DNA of 64,000 nucleotides. It comes from Pteria penguin (Eukaryota > Mollusca > Bivalvia > Pterioida > Pteriidae). The notes below the pieces were generated by a model. It saw nothing but the letters and a program-made list of their open reading frames with translations. It was not told the origin of the DNA and did no database searches. The stretch spans positions 29,257,841-29,321,840 of the forward strand of contig CM068583.1 in NCBI GenBank assembly GCA_035048485.1. Direction: 5' to 3'. Positions 12,876-24,876 of this stretch are shown here, one piece after another; within the stretch, counting starts at the first letter, position 1; each line of letters opens with the position of its first letter. A program made the position numbers and the translations under genes.

Positions 12876-15212
12876 TCTATTCGGCCATTAAATAAGCGAT
12901 ACTCGGTAACCTCTTTCCAAAAATAAACCCTATCTTTTCCCAGGGTGTTTTGCAGAAGAGGGGGCACATATTATGCCAAACATATTTAGTTAATATATTT
13001 TCATACAAGAATAAGATAGAATTCGTCGTAAATAAGGTGAATAAACGTGGAATCATCCTTATACGGTGTTTAACAATACTCATAATGATAAAGACTTAAC
13101 TATAGTATACTACATCTACACTACATATATACAACTAATATAAGTCCCGTGGTTCATCATCCATGAAACTCTAATTTCTATGTGTGTGTTTATCTTTGTA
13201 ACATACATATTACACTTACTATATAGATATGAATTGATTTTGAGTGATATACATGTAGAACACTATCTGTATTCTGAATCCGTTCATGAATAATATATCA
13301 TACACCTACCAGCGGGAAGTTTCTTTGCTGCGGTAGAGTTGATATGTATGATTGAACATTTGTTAAAATGTTTCCTCCTACAAACTTTTAATATCCAGGG
13401 AATCGCAAATCAATCTTTCTTTATGTTATAAACACCTATTATCCATCACAACTGATTTATTAAATCCACAAAGTGTACACCTAAAATAGATACTAACTTT
13501 AATTGAGCTTATCGTTCTATCCCATCTTATCCACCCAACATGTTAACGCAGCGAAGATGGGCTCATTCAGGCGGCTTCTGTTCTAAATCATCTAACTTTA
13601 TTACATTGCAGCTAGCTCTTCACACTTCATAGGGATTAAAATACTAGCCATTCCGATGTCCAATTAAGTAGTTATCAAGTTAAAATATTTATGCAAGAAA
13701 TTGGCTATTCCTTATTCAGGACAAGTAGTGTTCGTTCGGAAGATAAGGACATTTTTGTTTTTACTTGCAAACATGTAAACATTATTACTATAAATATGTA
13801 TAAGGATTAATTGTTGAATGACAGGGCGTAAAAGCTTAAACTAAATAAAAGTGCTAGGTAAATGTTAATTTCAAATGCTAACAAAACAACTCTATTGTCT
13901 GAACAAAAAAATTGATTTGTGAAGGAATTAAGAGAGAAAATAAAGGTACATGGTCAGGAAAAGGTTGGCTTGAGGTTTATTTTGACTCATGGGTTTAAAT
14001 AGTTTTCCCTTTTGACCTAGAGCCCATCGTAAATCACTCCACACTTAAGGGGTCAGATTTATGGTCAGGTATATTTCACACCACGCCCCGTGTTTGAAGT
14101 TTAACACACTGTGTGTTACATAAGACTTTAATCCATACACAGTCCCTTTATTATCTACTACATAATCCGTTCGACAGTTTAGTGTCCCATATCTGTCACA
14201 TTTCATATCTGAAGTGACCCATACCATATATTATCACGGACATGGGTCAGCAACATTTGAAATGTTGAATTCCGTGTTCATCAAGCATACCAATATACGT
14301 CGCGTACTAATGATTCATTTGGGTCGGACTCTTTTGTTCAAGGCATGGGAGTTTAAGTCTACAACAAGCACCTAAGTTATGAATTTCCTGAATGGAGCGT
14401 GGGCTTGTCTTGTGGGTTTTAAAAACCCAATACCCCTTGATGTCATACAATGCATTAGCGATTTAATGAGAACTGCCTAATCCATGTAACATTCTCCAAG
14501 TGGACAGAGCAAGGACTTATAAACATATAAGTCCTTGGGCAGGGGGGGGGACCAAATAATTAACACAACGAAATGCATTTCGGTTTTCTTTGCAAACTAA
14601 ATCACAGTATTAGAGACTATATAGTACATGTAGAAATCATGTCAATTGAAAAAAGCAAATTCAAACTGAACAAAGACGTTCCTGCATTTAGTCCATTTTC
14701 CCAGAGACATATGTGTATATATGTCTCTGATTTTCCATAGACATTTTGAAGCGGAGATTTTGCCATTATCACCTTTATGCTATACATGCTGTACACCATA
14801 TACATGTATGTTGAACATGAAGTCAACGCTTTTTTTTATTTGCTTATTGTGTACAGCTTATACTTATTACTGAGATCAGTGTTCAGTGGAGAAGAGGCCC
14901 ATAGTATACATGTACGCGAAGAATCCTAAAACATGACGGGTACCGTAACTGACTTGACACAATCAGAGGCCATTTTTTGCCAACTCGGTCCCCCAGACTC
15001 CTTCACATTTTGAAATAAACAATTCTCCATTCATAATTGGCATATTATCATGATCAAATATTATCTGCAAACAGTTCGTCCAAGGAAGAACAACCTCTCT
15101 GTAATATAACCTTCTTAAAATTCAAGCATATTGACACTGACTAAATGCTTTTACACTTATTTCTACCAGCCTTGGTAAATTCTTCTTTTTTCGGGATGTG
15201 ATACAACTCTAA

Positions 15213-15319
15213 CAATCTGATTAAAACCATATATTAATTCCGCTTCTCTATTCGTCCCATTGCGGATACCAGTGAGACTAATAGAGAAGCGGAATAAAGA
15301 TCTGGTTTTAATCAGATTG
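15213..15319. mobile_element. Foldback/MITE element with CAATCTGATTAAAACCA termini
   Basis: Arms of about 40 bp begin CAATCTGATTAAAACCA and contain TTCCGCTTCTCTA, with a few mismatches in the middle. CAACTCTA occurs on both sides (15204-15211 and 15320-15327), consistent with an 8-bp target duplication. Same family as the element at 20166-20281. Confidence 0.8.
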
Positions 15320-15723
15320 CAACTCTATATGCAAAGTAAGTGAAGGTACTCATCACTGCTTGAAGGTGAATAGATGTACCACCCTAATAATAGCTGATCT
15401 GATTACAACATGCGACATTCTATGAAGTTAATTGAGGATGACGATCAAGGACTCAATCTGACCTCCGAGAGATGTATTGGTATACATGTCTCATCTGAGG
15501 TGTTTGGAGGGCTCCACTGAAATGTGGGCACGGGGCTAACAATGAATTGAAACATGGAATTAAGCGACCGAGTGGGGAAGGGGTGTTATATAACTCTGAT
15601 GTACATGAATATATGCTACACCTACATAACATGTAGAGATTATGTGAATTGAATAAAATGCAGCGGCAACATCAACCATATAGCCGCAAAGAGTTCACAG
15701 GATCTCATCTTAATAATGTATTA

Positions 15724-15827
15724 TACATGTGTTACATTAAAGTTTAAAACATTTATCATTTCAAACATTGTTATGATAAATTTTAAACATAATAGATGTT
15801 TTAAACTTTATAGTGTAACGCATGTAA
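15724..15827. repeat. AT-rich inverted repeat
   Basis: Left arm (ACATG.GTTACA..AAAGTTTAAAACAT) pairs with the right arm (ATGTTTTAAACTTTAT..TGTAACGCATGT), and an inner pair ATTTATCAT/ATGATAAAT continues the stem. Probably a decayed foldback element. Confidence 0.6.
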
Positions 15828-18016
15828 CATTGTATACTCACCTAGAGCATTCTGTAAATATTATTCTTTGACAAAGCCAATAAAATGATCTGGATATTAT
15901 TGTCTGGAAATCTTTCCTGGTGACCTATTCTCTGACAGACACTTGGGTTAAGTATATCAAGAGACACTTCCAATGTATCTAGCAAACACTAGACACATAC
16001 ACATATAAGAACAGGCTAGGAACTTAAAGGCCTTACTAACGCAAGGGCAGATAATAAAGCACTTTTTGAGAGGAGGTTAAAACTTTAAAATGAACTGTTG
16101 GCTTTGAAGAGGTTCTTAACTTGGTTTGGAAAGGGTCACAGAATCGTCCAAATACTGATCTTCTTTATGAAATCCTCTGACATCAAATGAAAATTGTAAC
16201 TTCTATCTGATTACCCAATGCAAGTTAATAATAGGAAATACACAGCAACTACAATGCAGTTCTACCAATGAAACTAGACACCTCTACTGAATCACTAGGG
16301 AAATAATTCAGACCACCTGGCAGAAAGAAAGAAAGAAGAATTTGGAAAGATACATGTATATATACATGATAACAGCCAGTACATGACAGAACATAAAAAT
16401 ATATCTGTTGTCAAGTATTACAATTCAAACTATTTACATAAAAGTGGTCTGCAGATAAAATACCTGTAAACCAGGAAGTTTCTATATTGATTTAGTCCTA
16501 GACTAAACATCTTATGTGTCAATATCGAGTAAGATTGATGACAGATAAACGCCCTGGAAGCCTCAACAGGATCACCACTGCTGCAAACTCACATATGTAC
16601 ATGCAAAATTAAAACAAAACCTTTCCAGGTTAAATTTGTGTAAAAAATAACTAGTAGCATAGAAAGGTGCAGATGTTATAATATCAATGTAGCAATACAG
16701 AATCTAAGGGAGAGGGGGTTGGGATGGTTGGTTTTCCATTTATGATAGCCAGGGCTAAGTATATTCAAAACTTGACTCGTCTGTAATGCATGTATATAGA
16801 TAATGATTTGCATTATGTACATATACCATATACAGTTGATAATTGTGGAAATATGAAAAATGATTACAGAGATAATCCAAATACCCCTCCCTCTCCCTTT
16901 TTTATAAGTAAGTTTATTAACTGAATGAAGAGTGATGGACTTGATAACAACCCCCCTCCATTCCCTCATTCCCTATCATAACCCTATCATAACCTAATAC
17001 CGACTGTACTGTTAACATGTACACATGTATGTTAGTCTCGCTCCATTTAATTACATGTGTATGTATAATGCCTTATTAGTATACAAGGCAAATGTGCAAA
17101 ATTATAAGTTTTTTAACGTCGAGCCGATACGCTATTCGTTCTATTCATGTTTACACAAGTGACAATTCACAAAAGTCATGCACCCTGTACTGTATACTGG
17201 CTGAACCGGCACACAAATCGAACTTGTGACAATGACAAAGTAAATTTATAACAAACGTTACCTGTATACCCAGAAACAATCCTATCTATACGATAATTAA
17301 ACACGAATCACATGTATCACTTAGCATGTTTGTCTTTCGTCCTTTCAGTTTGACAAATGGTCACACCCTTGAAACCAGTCGGTGTTCTAATTTTGTACTT
17401 TTTAGTGACGTCACACCTGTTAATTCTCACCTGTACAGTTACCTGTGGGAGAAATAAGGCGCCGGGATGATTTACCTGTTATAACAGCATCACAGTAGAA
17501 CCACAATACACACGGGATACTTTGTATCTTGTATTTTGTATTACGTTGTGAAATAGCACATCAACTTCCCTGAGATATCTTGGAATCTCCCCCTTGCTAG
17601 TGTATTCCCACCTTCGGAATACGTGACGTCACCGGAAGTATGATATGTAGAACGGTTATTTATGTCAGGGGTGGATTTCACATTGACCATCCTTTTCGCT
17701 GTATTTATTCTTCGGTATATTGTATACACGTACAATGAAAATACAAAAATATGTGAATATAAACGTGTACTGGGATATACAAACAAACAGTATTATGTAT
17801 TATATCACGTGTCCTTCTTGTTGATCAATATATAAAGACCTGTTCGCGGCTTTAGTCTTACCAGTCTGTATACTTGAAAACTGAAACGAAGAATATTACA
17901 ATGATAAGTAAAAAAAAACCACTGTACAAAGATACTTTAATGACCTTGACTTTTAAGTATAAACAAAACATTAACGAAAACAAAACAAACACGGAAAAAA
18001 GAAACAATAATGAGAA

Positions 18017-18237
18017 GGGTCCGGCGCCATAAACTGAGAATATACTTAAGTCAAAATTTTCATTTTAATTTATTCCAATATCAAACGTTCAAATAAATTT
18101 TAATGCAGAATGATTTAATTTTATTTGTCAGTAGAATAAAACTAAATAAAATCCAAATCCCAGTTATTAATTCATTGATGAACAGAAGAATATGCATTTT
18201 TGACTTAAGTATATTCTCAGTTTATGGCGCCAGACCC
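18017..18237. mobile_element. MITE-like element with about 40-bp terminal inverted repeats
   Basis: Left terminus GGGTCCGGCGCCATAAACTG, continuing through ACTTAAGTCAAAA, matches the reverse complement of the right end with about one mismatch over 40 bp. The interior (about 140 bp) is AT-rich and noncoding. No clear target duplication was found by eye. Confidence 0.75.
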
Positions 18238-18599
18238 GGGACTATATAGGAAGCATTTTCAAAAGAGGGATGGGAGAACCTTGAATTTTGATATGATTTG
18301 TAAAGTGAAAAAAATTACTCCATGACCGGCCATGTGCCCCTCCTTTCTCCTCTGGTTCCTATAGGCCACAGTGAACTACTGTAACATTTACTTTTGCATC
18401 GGCTTTGAGAAGGGAAGGATATGCATACATGTATGTAAGACTAAAAGCCTAAATGTGACAATCTAAATTCTGCGTGCCGACGAATCGAAATATTTTAAAC
18501 CGTTTTTATTTTTTTTTTGGTTATTGTCGTTATCATTTATTTATTTATCATTGTTATTGTTATTATTATTTCGTTCGTTTTAACTATTTAAATTTATTT

Positions 18600-18620
18600 G
18601 GGGGGGGGGGGGGGGGGGGG
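18600..18620. repeat. Poly-G tract (21 G)
   Basis: Uninterrupted run of 21 guanines on the plus strand. Confidence 0.95.
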
Positions 18621-20165
18621 TTATAATAGAGAAGTTTCAGGGATCAAGGCGCCCCCGCCTTTTTAAAAGATGCTCACTTGTTTTCATGCATTTTGTTTAC
18701 AAAGCCCTCTTGAGTGTTTTATATTCAGTTGAAACACTCAGTTGTTATGATACCGGACAATTTCAAATAAAACGTAAACATTAACAGGGACGTATATTGT
18801 GTTATAAATATAAATATACGTCCATGACATTAATGAACCAGCATATAAAAAGACCTAATTAGCTGTAACTAGGATATCAAACTCAGACTCGAACGGGATC
18901 AATTACCCAAAGGTTACTGTTTTATTTTGAAAGCATTTCTTACGTTCCTTATAAATCAATTCAAAGTTATATTCATACTCTCATCTCACTCTTACGCTCA
19001 ACATGATTTTCATTTCTTTCCGGTTTTATGTCTGGGAGTCGTAGTTATGATTAGAACTAGATGGGGAAAGGGTGACGATCACTGCACTCCACCACTTTAG
19101 GTCCAGTAAATCGAAATCTCCATACGTGGACGACCAATTTTGATTGTGATTGTTAATGGGGACTGGCACTTTTCGGAAATGCGCGAATCCAGTGTGGACC
19201 GGTGGTCTGGACCCACCCTGAGATTCGACGAAAATAACTTTTCTTACTATTTTTCGATATAAAATAAGTAGTTTTATACTCAAAAGAAAAAAAAAGGATG
19301 GAATGCTTCTCCGAAAATTCATTGGGGTAAACCCCTCTCTACAAAATTTTTGTATCGGTGCCTGTATTCTGATCATAAATGCTCAGAATAAATAATCCGT
19401 CATTTGGGGTGGCAAGAAAATAGGTATTTGATCTACCTATATCCCTATATTAGATAAGATGTTGCTCGTTTTCCTCGCATTCTGATAAATTCTGAGTTCG
19501 CCGCTTTGAGCGCAAACCTTGACTTACAATTTGTATACATGTATTCAAGGACTTATAAACAAAGTTGTTACGTGAGAATACGTGAGAAGGTGTACCCCCT
19601 CCTGTAGGGGGTCCGGGGGCTTTCCCCGGGATTTTTTTTTAAACTTCGAATAAAATTGTGCAATCTGATACATTTTCAGCCTTTCTTTTCAATAATGACA
19701 CAGGATTTTTTCTGCCTGCTGTCTGTCTACTGTCACTTCATTATTAACTTTGATATGGTGCCGAAATTGCATATATTTCACATACTCAGTAGTTTCCCTT
19801 AAAGTAAACTTACAATTTCAGAATAAATACGTAAACGTACATGTAGTAGTACTAAGGCACCGTCCATTTGATAATCAAGGGGGGGGGGGGGTTGAAATTG
19901 GGGTTTTCAACCCGGCGAGATTATTTTTTTTACCTCAAACTTAGGACAAGAGAATTTTTCAGAAGACCCAGAGTGAAAATTTTTTTCACCAATAAAATAT
20001 TGTTTTATAATAATACAAATTTGATAACAAACACTGTTATTTTTGACAAAATTCTGCTAGCTCAAACCGATCTCAGCTATGTTATAAATACGCTTTAGTC
20101 AATCATAATAAAATGAGACTATAAGAAGGTGGGTGATAAAGGAGGAAAGGGGTAGGGGTGTGAAG

Positions 20166-20281
20166 CAATCTGATTAAAACCATATCTTTATTCCGCTTCT
20201 CTAAATTCTATTTGTTCCACTGCTTTATACGCAATGGGACAAATAGAGAAGCGGAATAAAGATGTGGTTTTAATTAGACTG
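20166..20281. mobile_element. Foldback/MITE element with CAATCTGATTAAAACCA termini
   Basis: Arms share CAATCTGATTAAAACCA and TATTCCGCTTCTCTA with the element at 15213-15319. GGGTGTGAAG lies on both sides (20156-20165 and 20282-20291), a 10-bp target duplication. It sits directly beside the LINE's left end. Confidence 0.8.
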
Positions 20282-20457
20282 GGGTGTGAAGGCAATAGGG
20301 CTACCCTGGGTAAAAAAAAAAGAAATTGACGGAGAAATGACTAAAAATCTAAAAATGTGAGAAATGTCGGTCCCGTTTTAGTCACGAAATCAATCATGAA
20401 TGATATATACAGGAAAGCTACGGGTGACGATAAACTTACTAATGAACACGTCAAAAT

Positions 20458-20485
20458 GGGGGGGGGGGGGGGGGGGGGGGGGGGG
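20458..20485 (+). repeat. Poly-G tract (28 G) inside the LINE
   Basis: Uninterrupted run of 28 G at a point where the protein normally has one or two glycines. Reading frames on the two sides differ by one base. Confidence 0.9.
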
Positions 20486-22400
20486 CATTGTTGTTATTGA
20501 TTGTCTATCAAAATTGTTTCAAGCCATTGTTAGAGTTTGCAAAGTCCCAAAATCTTGGAAAAGGGGTCTGATAATTCCCATATACAAGGGTGGAGGCAAA
20601 GACAAAACATCATGTAAAAGTTATAGACCAGTAGCTCTTTTATCATCTTTGCTGAAAACTTTTGAGTATGTCATTAAATCCAGAATAACGGAATTCGTTA
20701 TTGATGCAGAATCCTTTCCAAACTCACAACAGCAAGGATTTCAACCAAACTTGGGGTGTATGACAGCATCTTTCAGTATGCAGGAAACAATATTTCTCAA
20801 TCTTGAAAATGGTAGCAATATATATGCAGCGTTTCTTGATACCAGTCAAGCCTTTGACACAGTTTGGCGACATGGCTTATTTGTAACACTTTACGAATCA
20901 GGAATCAATGGTGCACTGTGGTCTTTGATTGTTGATTGTCACACTGATACAACAAGTGCAGTTATTGTGAATTTTGTTCAGTCAAGGTGGTTTCCGGTAC
21001 AACAGGGCGTGAGACAAGGGGGAGTTATGTCTACAATCCTCTATATTGTCTTTATCAACGATTTAGTTTGCAAACTAGAGGAATCGAACCCAGGTTTTGG
21101 CATACTTAACGTAAACTGCAACAGTCCTACCTTGGCGGACGACATTATGTGTATCGCGCTATCGCCGCTACAGCTTCATCACATGCTCAATACTGCATAT
21201 AATTACTCACTTCTCTGGCGATTTAACATTAATGCAGATACATCTGGCATTGTAATTTTCCTTGCCAACGGTAATATTGTAAATAAAACTTCATCTCAGT
21301 TTACTTGGACAATGGGTGAAAAAACAATTCTCATCAGTGACAGTTATAACCATCTTGGAGTCCTGGTGAACAATAAGTGTACTCTTTCTGAAAGAATACT
21401 ATTGGCAATTGATAAGGGTGGGAAATCCTACTTTGGAATCACAAACATGATCTTGACATTTTCGAACCGTCTTTCACTTATACAGCTGTACAAAACAGTT
21501 GTCCGTCCGTCTGTCCTCTATGGCTGTGAGTTGTGGAATAATCTCAAATCTCAAGATATTCGTCGTTTACATGTTTTCCAACATTATGTTTGTAAACATT
21601 CTCAAAATTTGCCAATGCAAACACGATCGGACATGGCAGAGAGTTTAGTAGGCGTATTGCCCATTGAATCAGAAATTGACACTCGTAAGTTACTGTTCTT
21701 TGGTCGTCTCCGTAGATTAGATAGTCATTACCTTCCCAAGAAAATCTTTCTTCTTAGATTGTTCTCATTTGCAGAGACACTACCCAAAACAGGTATACAA
21801 CTCGGATTTATTCCCGACATTCTGCAAATTTTATCCGAATATGGACTAATGGATTTTCTGACAACTTGGCTTAATAATGGTACCTTTCCTGACAAATTAA
21901 CATGGAAGAAAATTGAACACCGCTCTGTAACCCGACTGCATGTCCATAGAAGAGAAACTCGAATTACAAATGACCCTAGTTTCTCGTATTTTACCTCGGT
22001 GTTTAGATTCCACGATCCCTTAGTATTTTGGCATCTGGCGAAAACTATGCATGGCATTTCAATATGCAAATTCATATCAAAACTTTGCACAATGGTCCCA
22101 CATTGCCAGATAGAAATATGTACGCTTTGCGCTATGGTCTACCAAAATGTTTTTGAACATGCAGTTTGTGCATGCGCTTTCACCAAAAGTATCCATGAGG
22201 AATGGTACAAAAATATAATCGAACTGTTTGAACTTGGGTTAGGCGCCGAATTGTTTAATCTCTCAGATGAAGATCTCTATTTTACCCTATTGGTACGTAA
22301 AACTCAGTATGATATAGGAACAGAAGCACGAAGATATTTCTGCCTTCTCAATTACAAATTTGTGAGGGAATCTTGTATGCTTTACAATAAGTATGTTTAG
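20484..22400 (+). CDS. LINE reverse transcriptase (open, 5'-incomplete)
   Basis: About 638 codons without a stop after the G-run. The RT blocks are in order: PKSWKRGLIIPIYKGGGKDK, SYRPVALLSS, the first catalytic Asp in FLDTSQAFDTVW, GVRQGGVMSTILY with INDL, then LADDIM (catalytic pair at 21138-21143; the more usual YADD/FADD has Leu here). The C-terminal part has a Cys/His cluster, CTLCAMVYQNVFEHAVCAC, typical of the C-terminal knuckle of jockey/I-type LINE proteins, and ends at TAG 22398-22400. The start is not real: upstream is a run of 28 G. Left of the run, codons resembling the normal RT lead-in (GDDKLTNEHVKM) are in a frame one base off, so the run looks like the site of slippage. The clade (jockey/I-like) is inferred from gross layout only. 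Confidence 0.85.
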   Translation, partial: GIVVIDCLSKLFQAIVRVCKVPKSWKRGLIIPIYKGGGKDKTSCKSYRPVALLSSLLKTFEYVIKSRITEFVIDAESFPNSQQQGFQPNLGCMTASFSMQETIFLNLENGSNIYAAFLDTSQAFDTVWRHGLFVTLYESGINGALWSLIVDCHTDTTSAVIVNFVQSRWFPVQQGVRQGGVMSTILYIVFINDLVCKLEESNPGFGILNVNCNSPTLADDIMCIALSPLQLHHMLNTAYNYSLLWRFNINADTSGIVIFLANGNIVNKTSSQFTWTMGEKTILISDSYNHLGVLVNNKCTLSERILLAIDKGGKSYFGITNMILTFSNRLSLIQLYKTVVRPSVLYGCELWNNLKSQDIRRLHVFQHYVCKHSQNLPMQTRSDMAESLVGVLPIESEIDTRKLLFFGRLRRLDSHYLPKKIFLLRLFSFAETLPKTGIQLGFIPDILQILSEYGLMDFLTTWLNNGTFPDKLTWKKIEHRSVTRLHVHRRETRITNDPSFSYFTSVFRFHDPLVFWHLAKTMHGISICKFISKLCTMVPHCQIEICTLCAMVYQNVFEHAVCACAFTKSIHEEWYKNIIELFELGLGAELFNLSDEDLYFTLLVRKTQYDIGTEARRYFCLLNYKFVRESCMLYNKYV

Positions 22401-22881
22401 CTTATCATATAGGCCTAGTTGTACATCGTATAAATAATACATGTAATATAAACACATAAGAGCTCGTATCATATCATATCATATCATTTGATTTGATATG
22501 TCAAACACATATTTATATTTTTCATTAAGACTCGCACTTTATTCTTTTCATATGTTGAATTGCACCACTTGAATTAATTCCATGTATTTTGTAAAAATCT
22601 CTAACTTAGAGGAAATAAAGATTGAATGAATGATTGAATGCCATAACTTTTGATAGGATAGAGTTATCAGCAAAAGGAAAACTTTTGAATTTTGAATTTG
22701 TCTCACTGAGATCTATACAATAACATTAAACACATAAAGATATGAATACACTTCAAAATACACCTAGGGTTGCTACTAACCCCTGCCCACCCCTCATGAA
22801 CCGTTTATGGCATAACTTTTGTTATACGTACACGTATCCAGTACAAACATTGCAGTTCTCAAATAAAGAGATAAACGCACC

Positions 22882-23105
22882 TGACTCTGCCGTATGACAG
22901 AAATCACCAAGGAAATGCACTGTTGATAATCTAATAATTTGAAGAAAAAAAAAAACCTCAAACAAACAAAAACAAAACAAAAAACCAAAAAAACAAACAA
23001 AAACAAAAACAAAGACACAACTTGTAACAAGAACATCACAAAAACTTTCGATTCAGGTGCTGTTGCCATACCAACTTTGGACGGTCAATTGATATGACAG
23101 TAATC
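22882..23105. repeat. Dispersed repeat, copy 1
   Basis: GTATGACAGAAATCACCAAGGA and, further on, GGACGGTCAATTGAT match GTATGACACAAATCACCAAGGA and GGACAGTCAATTAAAT at 55712-55865 in the same order, with an A-rich variable middle. Confidence 0.6.
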
Positions 23106-24876
23106 AATCAACTGGAATGGTTAACCGGTTTATGGGTCCTCCTCCCACTTTCTACAAAGGCAGTAAAATGAAACAACACACATTAAAAAATCTATGAATA
23201 ATCCTCCATACAGAGAGCAAGGATCAAGAACTTTCTCAAGTTGAGAGGTCATAAAAATATGAATATGTATAGTAATGCTGAGTAAGACCAAGATATAAAA
23301 AATGTATAAATCGACATCAACATTAGTAAACTGTGCTCTGCCGATCTGGAAGCATGCTCAGTCCCTTGAGCTGTGAGAGTCGGCCCAATTAACAGTGAGA
23401 GGGAATGAGGTTCAGGACCATTTCTCCTTTGAAAAAGGTTTCAACAAGGCCCTCCATATAGTCCCCATCCGCCTGATAGTCAACCTACAGGTTCAAGTAA
23501 AAATCTCTATATAAGAGTGTAGAAAGGGTCAATACAAGAATTACTGTCCTTTTGATAATCTCCGGGTCATATTATTGTAGATCACGAAGGCCTTTCACTA
23601 TGTTGGAACCCGACGAGATAAACTTATTGGAACTTAGACCCTTTTAAGTTTGTACACAAGATCATCGTAGAAATTGGGGTGGGAAATTTCATTGAATACA
23701 AAGTAATGTTTATGAATATTGATAAAAGATTTGAATAGATCGACCTAAAACAATTTTTGAAGGCATTTTTAAGTTTATGATACTTGTAACACTGAGTTGA
23801 AAGTTCAAACGTTATCTGTATTTTTTTTTTTTGTATAAAAGTCCAAAACGTTAGTGCAGGCGCTGGCAAATCAAGCGACTGAATTTTATAAACACCATAT
23901 GATGGGAGTCTAACGTTAGTCCAGGAACATCTGTAACTATTCAAATAAGGGAAATTTACAACAGGAAATCTAAAATCGTCATGTTTATCACAAATATTGG
24001 TATGAATTTCATTGTTAATTGTCTTAAATAAATAAAGTGTTTAGAACTGTATCACAAATATTGTCTTTGTTTAACTGAATTTCAGGTGGGTATATGTTAG
24101 CTATATATCTTTCAAACTCAAGGGTTATCAATAACTATGATGTCGTCAAGATATATTTTACGTGTAATTAGAGGTAATCGTATCATCCAGCATCTCAATG
24201 AGGTCGAATCGTTTAGATTTTTTAATGGAATACATTACCCTCCCCCCCCCCCCTTTCATAACAATATAGAAACAAATCTGCTATAAAAGGTGCCTCGGGT
24301 CGGCCCTTTGGGCCTCCTCCACACCCTTCCCCCCCACTTCGGCTTCTGGATCTTCCCCTGAAGTGCGCACATGCTATATTTTTTCATATAGGTGTAGGCC
24401 GCTTTGTTTTCATTTTTGATGTATGCGCAATAGCATTTCACTTCTAGATTAGTCCATATTTTGGGGTTATTCCCCTTTAAATATTTATTTTGAAGAGAGT
24501 CACGCTGTCTGCGTTATCAGGCAGTAAGGCAACGCGCCAAGTTTGATAGAGGAACATCACCAGAAATGAAAATTGAATAAGTAGAGAGCTAGGGGTAAAC
24601 TGTATACGTAAAATCTGTGGCATATACACGTAGTTTTAATAGGCAAATTTTAAACTCTCATATTTCCTTTGTCTACTTTCACTTTCAATATCCATCATCA
24701 GTAATAATATTGACATTGACAGACTACTTACTATAGCCTGTACTGTATGTTCCGTGTCGACTAGACTGTCTTTCATGTCAGTTACATTTATATAAATAAA
24801 TCGTCTTGCTGCATTTTGTACCGCAATTTATTTTAAATTATATGATGTTGAAACATCTTTATGACAGGTAGGAGAC

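Larger units (their letters stand above)
10842..17405. other. Region upstream of the myosin VII start codon: probable 5' UTR intron or intergenic
   Basis: No coding exon recognised. Contents seen: (GTT)n at 11121-11168, (TC)n at 12839-12870, a foldback element at 15213-15319, an AT-rich inverted repeat at 15724-15827 and a poly-G tract near 14543. A possible 5' UTR donor (ACAG|GTGAGA, minus strand, exon end 17431) lies at the right end, close to two TGACGTCA palindromes at 17406 and 17624. Confidence 0.4.
17432..20150. other. Intergenic stretch, no gene recognised
   Basis: Holds a 40-bp TIR element (18017-18237), a 21-base poly-G tract (18600-18620), a 13-base poly-G tract (19879-19891) and a GC-rich hairpin near 19595-19635 (CCCCCTCCTG..GGGGG, CCGGGGGC..). 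TATATAAAG at 17829-17837 on the plus strand looks like a TATA box, but no gene follows that I can support. The minus-strand open frame at 19026-19376 shows no family features. Confidence 0.4.
20292..22640 (+). mobile_element. Non-LTR retrotransposon (LINE), 5'-truncated
   Basis: The body carries a reverse transcriptase (20484-22400), then a 3' UTR with a short CATAT repeat, AATAAAG at about 22613 and a TGAATGAATGATTGAATG-type tail ending near 22640. No AP endonuclease is present, so the copy is 5'-truncated or its 5' part has been lost. The left limit is approximate: readable RT-like codons extend left of the poly-G run to about 20390, and the foldback's duplication begins at 20282. Confidence 0.8.

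Noticed and set aside
17432..17443. 12-bp microexon bounded by CCCACAG and GTGAGA on the minus strand
   Set aside because: Possible, but nothing supports so short a noncoding exon over a longer one ending at 17431.
17829..17837. TATATAAAG as the promoter of a plus-strand gene
   Set aside because: No plus-strand coding sequence follows for many kilobases that can be supported.
19026..19376. Minus-strand 116-codon frame
   Set aside because: No recognisable domain, no splice context, low-complexity Phe/Lys stretches.
21728..22090. Minus-strand 120-codon frame
   Set aside because: Shadow of the LINE reverse transcriptase on the other strand.
22794..23069. Minus-strand 91-codon frame with Phe-rich stretch
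   Set aside because: The hydrophobic run is the complement of an A-rich, AAACA-rich low-complexity segment inside a dispersed repeat.
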